Assembly (NCBI RefSeq): GCF_902167145.1
Contig: NC_050097.1
Location: 232,891,034-232,955,033 of the forward strand
DNA from: Zea mays
Taxonomy: Eukaryota; Streptophyta; Magnoliopsida; Poales; Poaceae
DNA: 64,000 nt
Direction of reading: 5' to 3'
Under the pieces are notes generated by a model that was not told where the DNA came from, made no database searches, and saw only the letters and a list, made by a program, of their open reading frames with translations. The position numbers were made by a program, and so were the translations under genes. Shown piece by piece: positions 1 through 11,119 of this stretch (within the stretch, counting starts at the first letter, position 1; the number at the start of each line of letters is the position of its first letter).

Positions 1-254
1 GTATGCACTGATCAGTCCAACAAAAAAGCTTGAGTTGATGGTAGAGGTGGACAATTCACTTATACTTCAACACCACCTCACGTAGAGGATCTCTTAGGTC
101 TCAGTCGTGGAATATAAGTGATCAATAATTATTTTATTTAATTGTGCCTGCCAAGATTCGAGCTTGAGACCTCTAGCTTTGATTGCATGCACTGACCAGT
201 TCAACCGAAAGCTTAAGTTGATAGGGAGAGGTGGGTAGTTCACTTATACTTGAA
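1..254. repeat. Imperfect direct repeat pair in an intron
   Basis: Two imperfect copies of a segment of about 70 bp lie at roughly 1-70 and 184-254. Both run from a GCATGCACTGA-like start through an AAGCTT(G/A)AGTTGATRG block to TTCACTTATACTT. They lie upstream of the first visible exon of the zinc-knuckle gene, so they are probably intronic. No terminal inverted repeat is visible and the repeat family is not recognised. Confidence 0.5.
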
Positions 255-288
255 CACTTAACATTGTGCTACTTCTACTTGTGACCAG

Positions 289-2804
289 CGCATACCAAGA
301 TACTTTGATCCTGGGGAAACATTGTTGGAGACTTGCTTTAATTGTAGCGAGGAAGGACATGTAGCTGCAAACTGCCCAATGGGAAAGCGGAAGAAGCCTT
401 GCTTTGTTTGTGGGTTGTTTGGGCACAATGCAAAGCAGTGCAAGCAGGTTGGTCCCCCCTATCTCCGAGGGATTATCACTTGGTGACTTGGGTATGTCCA
501 TTCATGCCCTTGACTTGCTCAGTCTATTTAGTTTTTTGTTGTTTGAGTGTAATTTTTCTGTGTAGGATAACAATTCAACTCTTTTAATTTTAACATGTTT
601 CACCTTGTTTAGGTTTTAATTTTGCAATCTTGCAAATGTACTTTGCTCATGCTGTGATATCTTCAAGAAATATATCTTAAGCTTGTTACTTGGAACAGTC
701 CTACAATATCCGCATTGAATTGTTTTCAACACCCGTATTTCTAGCAGAAAACGAATATATATTGAACTTTGTCTTCTAATATTTGTAGAAAATTTGCCTT
801 CTGTTTAGCTCCTGCCTCTCCATGAACACATGCATTTATAGACAGAAAGGAAGTTCATCAATCATTACTGATTTGCTGTACCAAGTGCACTGGATGTGAT
901 ATCTTAGCACAACACATACATTTCTTCAAATTAGATCTACTACTGGCTTTGGCTAAACAACTCCTTTATATTCATCATGCCAGCTCGTAAATTGATTCCT
1001 GTACTTTATATCTTTTTCCTCTCTTCACTATGTTATTTTTTTCTATTCTAATGCTTGTTCACACCATTTGAGCAGTAGCATTATCTATACGATTAGTAAT
1101 TTCAAATGATTTTGTGATATATTCCTTTCCATATTCATGCCTCCCTTTGTATTCAAAGTAAAGAATGATTAAGTTTTCTTTTGTTTATTTCAATCTTCTG
1201 TGTTATTCATCTGTTTTGGTACTATTATCTGTATATACTGTTCCTATTATGTTTTTCTGTGATGGTTGTTGTTGGTGTTTAGCATTCTCAAGAACAAACA
1301 AACCTATTTCACAGGGTCAAGACTGTTTCATCTGCAAAAAAGGAGGGCATATGGCGAAGGATTGTCCTGATAAGCACAAGAGGAATGATCATCAATCCAC
1401 ATTATGTATAAGATGTGGAGAAACAGGTCATGATATGTTTGGATGTGCCAATGATTACCCACCAGATGATATCGAGGTAGTGCTTCTTTGCCTTGTTTAA
1501 GCTAATTTGTTATCTTGTTGCCATAATGGGATTTTTGTTTGTTAGCTTTTGTTTTCCAGTCTCTGTTTCCCTCTAGTGTTGTGTAAAGAAAAATGCATAC
1601 AGAGAAATTAAACATGAGCTAGTTTTTTATGCATTTTTTGTGGGCTAGGTGACTAAGATTTAACTGTAAGATATATGTTTTGATTGATGTTTCTTTATAT
1701 AATACCAGGTATATTTGATGTTGTGCTTCCCCTTCCATAACAGGATCCCTGAAACTTGCATATGTATTTTTTTTTGAATCCACAACATGTATTAATTACA
1801 GGATAAGATACGTGCCCTCTATGTAGCACTTTAATTATTTGTGCAGTGCAATAGTGCCCTAGCTGCAAGGTTAGAGTCACAAAGCCATGGATTATGTAGA
1901 AGAGCTTACACCTTACTAATTGTATTTTTGATTATGCAGCAAATAAGATGCTACGCGTGTAATCAGAAGGGCCATCTATGTTGTTCCGACTTCTTTGACA
2001 ATTCTCTGGAACAGGTTAGCTGTTATAACTGTGCCCAATCTGGCCATTCTGGCCTGGTAAGTTTTAATGCTTATCGGCCATCTAATTCCTACTGCTGTCA
2101 TATGTTGCTTCTCATGGCAGGCAATTTACATTGGAACTTCTGTTACAGGGATGTGCTAAGCAACGCAGGGAAGCTAGTGCTGTCACAACCCCAACCTTAT
2201 GCTTCAAATGTGGCGAGGAAGGTCACTTCGCACGCGGCTGCACGAAGAATGCCAAGGTTGTTGTTATGAGCACCCCACAAATTACCTTACAGTAAAAGTA
2301 GTTACCTGTATTTAAGATCCTGTTCTTTTTTCCCTCCTGCAGTCCGATGGGCCAAAAGGCTGGTCGTCACCACACAGTCAGAGGAAGGGAAGATGGAAAA
2401 ACGATGGCAAGTCACCATCACACATCCGGAGGAAGGAAAAATGGAAGAAAGATTCCAGTGCTAGATCAGCTCCTCATGATGCCTGTACAACAAGCAAAAG
2501 CAATAGCCCCTCTTTCGAGGAAAGAATGGGCGCATCTAATCATAAATCGAAATGGAGGGGTGGTTGGACTGGTGATGACGATCTACCATCGAAGAAGTAC
2601 AAACCCAATGGATGGGGTTCACCAGCTACTCCCAAGAGGTCTTACACGAATCACCAGTACTTGTCTGGTGGTGGTGACTACTTCACTCCCCAGTCCTCAC
2701 GAAGGCACAACCATGGTACCGCGTCACCCGGTGCTAGGAAACACAGGTTCTCGTCGTCAATATTCGCCGCCAGCAACACCCATGTCCGGTTCAAAAGAAG
2801 CTAG
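289..2804 (+). CDS. CCHC zinc-knuckle protein, 3' part of gene (five exons)
   Basis: The visible part encodes about 335 residues. Exons are 289-447, 1315-1476, 1940-2056, 2149-2256 and 2343-2804, with GT donors and AG acceptors. Every exon is a multiple of three and every junction is phase 0. Seven CX2CX4HX4C-type knuckles can be read: two in exon 1 (CFNC.., CFVC..), two in exon 2 (CFIC.., CIRC..), one in exon 3 (CYAC..), one split across exons 3 and 4 (CYNC..), and one in exon 4 (CFKC..). The last exon is a basic Ser/Lys/Arg/Gly-rich tail ending at TAG 2802-2804. The arrangement resembles plant zinc-knuckle proteins of the AIR/ZCCHC7 type, which bind RNA in nuclear RNA surveillance; that role is inferred from the family. 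The start codon lies outside the window. The 867-bp first intron (448-1314) shows nothing else. Confidence 0.85.
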
Positions 2805-3106
2805 CCGGATGCACGTGTCTGTTTTTGTTGCTTGTTTAGCCATTGATAACAGTTATCTCCTGGGGTTGAACTCTAGCTGCTGGTTCATGCCCTTAGATAG
2901 GTGTCTTGTCTGAGATTACATATTTACATATGTAAGCGCGGTTGAAACTGATTATTTCTACTGTGAACAAAGCTTTCATGCCATGGCGTCGCCCTCCGGA
3001 TAACAATGCCTTGGTGCAAAAAAAAAACGGCAACTGAAAACTGTTTGGTTTGCTGCCTAAAGCACTACAATGTGCTTAACTTTTCTGCCTAAGCTCAGAT
3101 CTTCAA

Positions 3107-3250
3107 TTCGAGCGACTAAGCTTAGATAGATTGTAGCGTCTTAGTTAGAAAACCAAACAGGCTCATAACTATTCTTTGAGCGAGCGACTAAGGTTAGATA
3201 GATTGTAGCGCCTTAGTTAGGAAACAAACAGGCCCATAACTGTCCTTTGA
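3107..3250. repeat. Tandem duplication, about 72-bp unit
   Basis: The block GAGCGACTAAG(C/G)TTAGATAG followed by TTGTAGCG(T/C)CTTAGTTAG and a CAAACAGGC segment occurs twice head to tail, at about 3107-3180 and 3179-3250, with a few mismatches. Confidence 0.7.
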
Positions 3251-4422
3251 GCCTTTCCCTGGTGTTTGAATGGGTAGTGCTGTACTGCCATTGCTGATGC
3301 GGCATTACGTGCAAATGGTGGCTCATCGAAGCGCATAGCTACTGACTTGTTGGTCGAATGGTAATGCTTGTCTTTACTTGAATCTCTCTGTTTGGTTAAA
3401 TGGAAATTTTCGAACCATGAAAAAACAACACAAGTACAGTAGAACAATGTAGACACAATTATGTTCTTAGGGCGTGTTTGAGTCAATCTTCAGCAGTCGC
3501 GTTCGGTTTTACACCTAGTGCTTTTATCAGGGGTGGAGTTTTGTGAACGTTTTTGTTGGAGTAACCTATTACTCCTACATTACTTGTTAAAAGAAGTGGC
3601 TGACAAGCTTAGGATAATGACAAAGTATTGCAGTTGGCTCGCTCAACAGTCTCCAAATTGGAATACCACGTGAGATAAAGATACTGTTGTGGACTTCTTC
3701 TCCCAGTAAAGTCTTCAGAGCAACACACCAAGAATATATAACTAACAGGTTGGCAAATCATTCTTGTCTAGAGGGCTTAGCAGAAACAAAGTAATATGAC
3801 ATGTTCAATTTTCATACTTGATGAAGAGCTACAGCTAACATGATCTCAAGTTCCCAAGATTTATGATAAAACATAGGCAACAATTTCAACTAGTGCTTGC
3901 TGGAATTGCAAGTACCGATGGGCACTAATAATTTCAAGCACAGGCATATTTTCTAAAAAGAGTGGGAAGGCATGTGCATTTTGATGTTTTCTTGTAGCTG
4001 AGGTCGGAGAGGGGGGAGTTTTGTGAACGTTTTTGTTGTGGTTGAGCTACCAGCATGCAACTCATCAGGTTAGATGATAGTCCTTGCATGTAAATACGCA
4101 TTTGATGAAACTGATTAGCGACACACCCAATTCCTTTATGGAAGAGATGTCTTATTTCTAGCCTTTTATTTGATTTCGAGGTACTTTTTGTGGATCGAAT
4201 GCCACTAGTCATTGAGTTAGTGAGCAAATTATTTTTCTGACAGCATTAATTGAGTTGAAATTTGGTGTTTCGAGTTAAACTATTGAGTTTGTAAGTTACA
4301 TGAGTCTTTAAACAAATGCTTTGAAGTACAAAGTGAGAATCCTACTTTTCATTTGGAGAGACTTAAATCTCAGGTCAAGTAGTAGCGTCTTTGTACCATA
4401 GTGCACTGAGAAGCGTGACATA

Positions 4423-4503
4423 CTCCCTCCGTTCGTTTTTATTTAACGTCTGCCAGCATAAAGTTAAACTATATAACGTTAAATAAATAAAAACGGAGGT
4501 AAG
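4423..4503. mobile_element. Stowaway-like (Tc1/Mariner) MITE, 81 bp
   Basis: The left end reads CTCCCTCCGTTCGTTTTTAT and the right end is its imperfect inverse (AAATAAAAACGGAGGTAAG). The element is flanked by TA dinucleotides at 4421-4422 and 4504-4505. TIR CTCCCTCCGT with a TA target site is the signature of grass Stowaway MITEs. It has no coding capacity. Confidence 0.8.
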
Positions 4504-6193
4504 TAGTCGTGATCTCTCTAGTCTAAATTCAGGACCAACGAGTTTGGCTAAACTTTCATCATTAGGTAACTCCCAGTACCAAACTGTAGTACGCACAAAT
4601 AGGGTGGTAATGTATCACGATCCAAATATACCTTTACAATTAGTTTGAGCTCTTAATTAATTTTAGTTCAAAAATGAAAGCACACTTTACTGTTGTTTCA
4701 TCTTCATATTATTTCCAGCAACTTGTGCCGGTCTCTCGCTATAATAATATTTGTTTTATATACTTGTCTCAAAAATTCAATCTTTCAAAGACAATGCATA
4801 TTGAGAATAGCTACTAAGCAATTAATAAGTTCTAACTGTACTTGTGCTGCTAGCAAATTGTTTATGTTATTATGCCAATAAATCTGATCTTATTTCCCCC
4901 ATGATTGTTATGTTTTTTAGATGTTTTTCTTCCTCACGTCATGAACAGGTGTTGGAATAATATATGATTGAACATATGACATTCTCTGCTTCATGTCTCA
5001 AAAGTCTGTTGATACAATTGTTTGAATATTTAGTTCTATATTTCCTGCAGTGTGCACCATTTGAAGTTACACCTAATTGTAGTGCTGCTCTCATGAGCAA
5101 AAAGTCTTTATTTTAGCTCCGGTTTAGTTGCTTTGATATTAGACACTTTAATTTGGTGAAATTATTATTTTTATGTTATGTTTTACTAGTGATCAGTAGT
5201 CAAGTATGCGAAAGCTAAAAGGAGAGTTAGGATAGTAAGTAGTTCCAGTGCAGTTTTGGAGATGTTTGAGGATTCAAATTTTAACATTTGCAGTATTTAT
5301 CTTATTATGGTCTGCTGAAATGTCTATTCTTTGAGCAGGCCGTGATCAGGGTTTTTGATGATAACTTGGCGTGGTTGGAGCACACCATAGTATTATGCGA
5401 AGCATATCCCTTGATGCACACACATGGCCTGCTGTTCGTTAGTGAACCTGCAGTTTATGACTGTAATGCTACAAGTTCCCGTATTTGATGCTTTGTCATG
5501 TACTAAAACCTGTAATAATGGTGCTCGCTAGACATTTGCGTGAACTTTGCTGCTGAAAGAGAAAGATATCACTTGTATGCTGATGAAAGACATCACTTGT
5601 ATGTTGAAAAACATTGTTATGTCATCTTCTTTTGCATATGAGCTCAGTTGCACCTGTCATGGATTAACCGAATGAACTTTTTGAGGCAGAGATTAAACCA
5701 TAAGAGAATTAAATCTCCAAGGGGATTGAGTGAAAAGTGAGGGATCCACTCAATCCCTCTCTGGATTAAATCCACTTGGAGAATTAATCCCTTGCAACCG
5801 AACAAGCCCTAGAGTTTCCACCTACTACTCCTAGGGGTCTCAGATGCCAAGCGTTTAAGGCTATCTCTAGCACTCTTAGACCATCTCCACCAGATCCCAT
5901 ATTTCATTCTCTATTTTAAACTTCACTTTGCAAACAATATCATCTATAGTTCATCATCCCCTATACATGTTCCACCGAAGATAACTTTAGGGCTTTCCAG
6001 CACCCTTAGGCCCTGTTTGGCAATAATGTTTTTCAAAACTATAATTTTATAATACTGTATTTTGCCATTGTTATGACAATGCCATAGTTTTGACCAGTCC
6101 TCCAAATACTATAGAAACATGTTTGGATATAACATTGTAAATCATGGTATTAATCAAAAGCTAGTTATGCCATAATTTTTTTTGGATTGCAGT

Positions 6194-6909
6194 TGTTGAC
6201 GCCTTTTTGGAGCGCCAAACACTCAACAAGAACCGTGGCGGTGCCCTCTGCACAGGGGCGGACGGTCCGCGCGCAGGGGCCGGACGGTCCGCGGCCTGGT
6301 GCGAAGCGCGGTGGTGCTCTCTGCGCAAGGGCGGACTGTCCGCGGCCTGGGGCCGGACGGTCCGCGGCCTGGTGCGCTGCTGGGACTTCTGCCTGACGGT
6401 CGGACGGTCCGCGCCCTGGGGCCGGACGGTCCGCACGTACGCAGGGACGGCGGAATATCGCCGACGGCGCCTGGATCTCGCTCCCGGGAGGGACCCCGTC
6501 GGGGAGGAGAGATCCTAGGTGGTGTCTAGGCTCGGGCAGGCCGACCTAGACTCCTCTAATCGACGTAGAGTCGAGGAGAGGCGGAGAATTTGGGGATTGG
6601 GAGGCTAAACCTAAACTAGACTAGAACTACTCCTAGGATAAAATGCGAATAAAAGTTGTATTGATTCGATTGTTGATGATTACAAATCGGCCGTATACCT
6701 CTCTATTTATAGAGGAGGGGGGTTGGACCCTTTACAAACTAATTTCCGAGCTTATCCCATGATTTTAGCTAACAACCGTAGCACAAAACTCGGAACCCAA
6801 ATCTGTTCTGCGCACGCGCGGACCGTCCGGCCCACAGGCGCGGACCGTCCGGACCGCGGACCGTCCGGCCTCAAGGCCGGACCGTCCGCGCTCAATTTGG
6901 TGCTCAACA
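6194..6909 (-). repeat. 3' LTR of gypsy element B
   Basis: This 716-bp LTR carries a TATA-like CTCTATAAATAGAG on the minus strand (about 6702-6714). It contains two clusters of the palindrome CGGAC-N-GTCCG, about six copies at 6260-6435 and four at 6815-6890. Open frames across it (for example 6161-6436) are by-products of these GC-rich palindromes. Confidence 0.9.
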
Positions 6910-7053
6910 TATGCCCCCCTGCCTTTTGGTGGAGCTGAGCGAACCAAAAGCAACTAACTCGATGTTATCACATCGGTTTTCTTAGGCATCTTGCCACTTA
7001 CTAGGATGGTACGCAGTGGCCTTGGTCTCGATGGTTGACTCAACGGACGTGAT

Positions 7054-8364
7054 TGAAAGGGAATTAGGCTTACACCTAGTTCCTATATAATTTTGGTGGT
7101 TGAATTGCACAACACAAATCCTTGGACTAACTAGTTTGCCCAAGTGTATAGATTATACAGGTGTAAAAGGTTCACACTCAGCCAATAAAAAGACCAAGTT
7201 TTGGATTCAACAAAGGAGCAAAGGGGCAACCGAAGGCACCCCTGGTCTGGCGCACCGGACTGTCCGGTGTGCCACCGGACATGTCCGGTGCACCAGGGGG
7301 ACTCAGACTACAACTCGCCACCTTCGGGAATGTCCAGAGGCACTCGGCTATAATTCACCGGACTGTCCGGTGTACACCGGACAGTGTCCGGTGCGCCAAG
7401 GGAAGTCGGCCTCAGGAACTCGCCAGCTTCGGGAAAAGCCAACGGCTCGTCCACTATAATTCACCGGACTGTCCGGTGTGCACCGGACTGTCCGGTGCGA
7501 CTCCAGAGCAACGGCTACTTCGCGCCAACGGCTACCTGCTGCGGCATTTAATGCGCGCACAGCGCGCGCAGGAGTCAGAATCGCCCATGCTGGCACACCG
7601 GACAGCCAACAGTACTTGTCCGGTGTGCACCGGACACCTAGGCGGACCCACAAGTCAGAAGCTCCAACGGTCAGATTCCAACGGCAGTGATGACGTGGCA
7701 GGAGGCACCGGACTGTCCGGTGTGCACCGGACTGTCCGGTGCGCCATCGAACAGACAACCCAGCCAACGGTCAAGTTTGGTGGTTGGGGCTATAAATACC
7801 CCAACCACCCCACCATTCATTGCATCCAAGTTTTCCCACTTCTCAACCACTTACAAGAGCTAGGCATTCAATTCTAGACACATACAAAGAGATCAAATCC
7901 TCTCCAATTCCACACAAGGCTTTAGTGATTAGCGAGAGAGATTTGTCGTGTTCTTTTGAGCTCTTGCGCTTGGATTGCTTCTTTTCTTTCTCACTTGTTC
8001 TCGAGATCAAAACTCCATTGTAATCAAGGCAAGAGGCACCAATTGTGTGGTGGCCCTTGCGGGAAGTTTTGTTCCCGGCTTTGATTTGAGAAGAGAAGCT
8101 CACTCGGTCCGAGGGACCGTTTGAGAGAGGGAAGGGTTGAAAGAGACTCGGCCTTTGTGGCCTCCTCAACGGGGAGTAGGTTTGCGAGAACCGAACCTCG
8201 GTAAAACAAATCCGTGTGTCTCACTTCATTATTCGCTTGCGATTTGTTTTGCGCCCTCTCTCGCGGACTCATTTATATTTCTAACGCTAACCCGGCTTGT
8301 AGTTGTGTTTATATTTGTAAATTTCAGTTTCGCCCTATTCACCCCCCCCTCTAGGCGACTATCA
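7054..8364 (+). repeat. 5' LTR of Copia A
   Basis: The TATA box TATAAATA is at 7791-7798, so the transcript start should lie a few tens of bases downstream. Upstream of it are about eight copies of the palindrome CACCGGACTGTCCGGTG or variants with a 2- or 3-bp centre, between 7256 and 7742. The LTR ends two bases before the primer binding site. Confidence 0.92.
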
Positions 8365-8366
8365 AT

Positions 8367-8378
8367 TGGTATCAGAGC
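8367..8378 (+). other. Primer binding site of Copia A
   Basis: TGGTATCAGAGC is complementary to the 3' end of plant initiator tRNA-Met, the usual primer for Copia minus-strand synthesis. It lies two bases after the 5' LTR. Confidence 0.9.
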
Positions 8379-8409
8379 CCGGTGCTTCATTAGAGCCTAA
8401 CCGCTCGAA

Positions 8410-11106
8410 GTGATGTCGGGAGATCACGCCAAGAAGGAGATGGAGACCGGCGAAAAGCCCACTACAAGCCACGGGAGCACTTCATCGGAAGAGTCCCGCA
8501 CCAAGAGGAAGGAGAAGAAGAAGGACTCCTCCAAACGGAAGGAGAAAAGATCTTCCTCTTCTCACCACAAAGAGAAGAAGGAAAAATCTTCTTCCCACAA
8601 GCCGCGTCGGAAAGGCGACAAGCACAAGAGGATGAGGAAGGTGGTCTACTACGAGACCGACACTTCATCAACATCAACCTCCGACTCCGATGCGCCCTCC
8701 GTCACTTCTAAGCGCCAAGAGCGCAAGAAGTATAGTAAGATCCCCCTACACTACCCTCGCATTTCCAAACATACACCTTTACTTTCCGTCCCATTAGGCA
8801 AACCACCAACCTTTGATGGTGAAGATTACGCTAGGTGGAGCGATTTAATGCGATTTCATCTAACCTCGCTCCACAAAAGTATATGGGATGTTGTTGAGTT
8901 TGGTGCACAGGTACCGTCGGTAGGGGATGAAAACTATGATGAGGATGAGGTGGCCCAAATCGAGCACTTCAACTCTCAAGCAACAACAATACTCCTCGCC
9001 TCTCTAAGTAGAGAGGAGTATAACAAAGTACAAGGGTTGAAGAGCGCCAAAGAGATTTGGGATGTGCTCAAAACCGCGCACGAGGGAGACGAGCTCACCA
9101 AGATCACCAAGCGGGAAACGATCGAGGGGGAGCTCGGTCGGTTCCGGCTTCGCAAAGGGGAGGAGCCACAACACATGTACAACCGGCTCAAGACCTTGGT
9201 GAACCAAGTGCGCAACCTCGGGAGCATAAAGTGGGATGACCACGAGATGGTTAAGGTTATTCTAAGATCTCTTATTTTTCTTAACCCTACTCAAGTTCAA
9301 TTAATCCGTGGTAATCCTAGATATACTAAAATGACCCCCGAGGAAGTTATCGGGAATTTTGTAAGTTTTGAGTGCATGATCGAAGGCTCAAGGAAGATCA
9401 ACGAGCTTGATGATGCCACCACATCCGAAGCCCAACCCGTTGCATTCAAAGCAACGGAGGAGAAGAAGGAGGAATCTACACCAAGTCGACAACCAATCGA
9501 CGCCTCCAAGCTCGACAATGAGGAAATGGCGCTCGTCATCAAGAGTTTCCGCCAAATCCTCAAGCAAAGGAGGGGGAAAGACTACAAGTCCCGCTCCAAG
9601 AAGGTTTGCTACAAATGTGGTAAGCCCGGTCATTTTATTGCTAAATGTCCCATATCTAGTGACAGTGACCGGGGCGACGACAAGAAGGGGAGAAGAAAGG
9701 AGAAGAAAAGGTACTACAAGAAGAAGGGTGGCGATGTCCATGTTTGTCGGGAATGGGATTCCGATGAAAGCTCAAGCGACTCCTCCGACGACGAGGACGC
9801 CGCCAACATCGCCGTCACCAAAGGACTTCTCTTCCCCAACGTCGGCCACAAGTGCCTCATGGCAAAGGACGGCAAAAAGAAAAAGGTTAAATCTAACTCC
9901 TCCACTAAATATGAATCTTCTAGTGATGATAATGCTAGTGATGAGGAGGATAGTTTGCGTTCCCTTTTTGCCAACCTTAACATAGCTCAAAAGGAAAAAT
10001 TAAATGAATTAGTCAGTGCTATTCATGAAAAGGATAATCTTTTGGATTCCCAAGAGGATTGTCTAATTAAAGAAAACAAGAAACATGTTAAGGTTAAAAA
10101 GGCTTATGCTCTAGAAATAGAGAAATGTGAAAAATTATCTAGTGAGCTAAGCACTTGCCATGAGATGATTGACAACCTTAGACATGAAAATGCTAGTTTA
10201 AATGCTAAGGTTGATTCTCATGTTTGTAATGTTTCAATTCCCAATCCTAGAGATAATAATGATGACTTGCTTGCTAGGATTGAAGAATTAAACATTTCTC
10301 TTGCTAACCTTAGAGTAGAAAATGATAATTTGATTACTAAGGCTAAAGATTTTGATGTTTGCAATATCACTATTTCCGATCTTAGAGATAAAAATGATAT
10401 ATTACATTCTAAGATCGTTGAACTTAATTCTTGCAAACCCTCTACATCTACTACTGAGCATGTGTCTATTTGTGATAGATGTAGAGATATTAATGTTAAT
10501 GCTATTCATGATCACATGTCTTTAATTAAACAACAAAATGATCATATAGCAAAACTAGATGCTAAAATTGCCGAGCACAACTTAGAAAATGAGAAGTTTA
10601 AATTTGCTCGTAGCATGCTTTATAATGGGAGACGCCCTGGCATTAAGGATGGCATTGGCTTCCAAAGGGGAGACAATGTCAAAATTAGTGCCCCGCCTAA
10701 GAACTTGTCTAACTTTGTTAAGGGCAAGGCTCCCATGCCTCAGGATAACGAGGGCTACATTTTGTACCCTGCCGGCTATCCTGAGAGCAAAATTAGAAGA
10801 ATTCATTCTAGGAAGTCTCACTCTAGCCCTAATCATGCTTTTATGTATAAGGGTGAGACATCTAGCTCTAGGCAACCAACCCGTGCTAAGTTGCCTAAGA
10901 AAACTCCTATTGCATCAAATGAGCATAACATTTCATTTAAGACTTTTGATGCATCTTATGTGTTGACTAACAAATCCGGCAAGATAGTTGCCAAATATGT
11001 TGGGGGCAAGCACAAGGGCTCCAAGACTTGTGTTTGGGTACCCAAAGTTCTTGTGTCTAATGCCAAAGGACCCAAAACCATTTGGGTACCTAAAGTCAAG
11101 AACTAA
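8410..11106 (+). CDS. gag: Copia A Gag polyprotein (898 aa)
   Basis: This is the capsid/nucleocapsid protein that packages element RNA into cytoplasmic particles. The N-terminus is a Lys/Ser-rich charged segment (residues 1-110). It is followed by a UBN2/gag-like core with the LGKPPTFDGEDYARW motif near residue 130, then a CCHC knuckle (CYKCGKPGHFIAKC, residues about 400-413), then a long coiled-coil-like Lys/Glu/Asn-rich region with repeated I-ELN and LR-EN patterns (about 530-730), then a basic tail. The ATG at 8410 is the first after the primer binding site. The frame is uninterrupted to TAA 11104-11106. Pol follows in the +1 frame without a shared reading frame. Confidence 0.9.
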   Translation: MMSGDHAKKEMETGEKPTTSHGSTSSEESRTKRKEKKKDSSKRKEKRSSSSHHKEKKEKSSSHKPRRKGDKHKRMRKVVYYETDTSSTSTSDSDAPSVTSKRQERKKYSKIPLHYPRISKHTPLLSVPLGKPPTFDGEDYARWSDLMRFHLTSLHKSIWDVVEFGAQVPSVGDENYDEDEVAQIEHFNSQATTILLASLSREEYNKVQGLKSAKEIWDVLKTAHEGDELTKITKRETIEGELGRFRLRKGEEPQHMYNRLKTLVNQVRNLGSIKWDDHEMVKVILRSLIFLNPTQVQLIRGNPRYTKMTPEEVIGNFVSFECMIEGSRKINELDDATTSEAQPVAFKATEEKKEESTPSRQPIDASKLDNEEMALVIKSFRQILKQRRGKDYKSRSKKVCYKCGKPGHFIAKCPISSDSDRGDDKKGRRKEKKRYYKKKGGDVHVCREWDSDESSSDSSDDEDAANIAVTKGLLFPNVGHKCLMAKDGKKKKVKSNSSTKYESSSDDNASDEEDSLRSLFANLNIAQKEKLNELVSAIHEKDNLLDSQEDCLIKENKKHVKVKKAYALEIEKCEKLSSELSTCHEMIDNLRHENASLNAKVDSHVCNVSIPNPRDNNDDLLARIEELNISLANLRVENDNLITKAKDFDVCNITISDLRDKNDILHSKIVELNSCKPSTSTTEHVSICDRCRDINVNAIHDHMSLIKQQNDHIAKLDAKIAEHNLENEKFKFARSMLYNGRRPGIKDGIGFQRGDNVKISAPPKNLSNFVKGKAPMPQDNEGYILYPAGYPESKIRRIHSRKSHSSPNHAFMYKGETSSSRQPTRAKLPKKTPIASNEHNISFKTFDASYVLTNKSGKIVAKYVGGKHKGSKTCVWVPKVLVSNAKGPKTIWVPKVKN

Positions 11107-11119
11107 AATTGTTTTGTAG

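Larger units (their letters stand above)
2805..6008. other. 3' UTR and intergenic stretch with small repeats
   Basis: No gene is supported here. The first 200 bp or so are probably the 3' UTR of the zinc-knuckle gene. The rest is AT-rich and holds a tandem duplication of about 72 bp (3107-3250), a 24-bp exact repeat (3535-3558 and 4015-4038), a Stowaway-like MITE (4423-4503), and a partly self-complementary segment at about 5690-5812 that looks like another MITE. A 66-codon open frame at 5288-5488 follows a CAG and could be an exon fragment, but it matches no family I recognise. Confidence 0.6.

Noticed and set aside
5288..5488. 66-aa ORF as a gene
   Set aside because: Short, no recognised family, and no splice partners found; left as an uncertain exon-like frame in the intergenic entry.
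7256..7742. CRISPR-like array of palindromic repeats
   Set aside because: Spacing is irregular, spacers are not unique, repeats lie in eukaryotic LTRs with TATA boxes, and no cas genes exist here.
7269..7877. Arg/Pro/Cys-rich ORFs on both strands (also 6161-6436, 16637-17038, 45448-45708, 52559-53179, 60019-60582, 61987-62403)
   Set aside because: They are translations of the GGAC-N-GTCC palindrome arrays in LTRs, with no protein domain, and recur wherever the LTR occurs.
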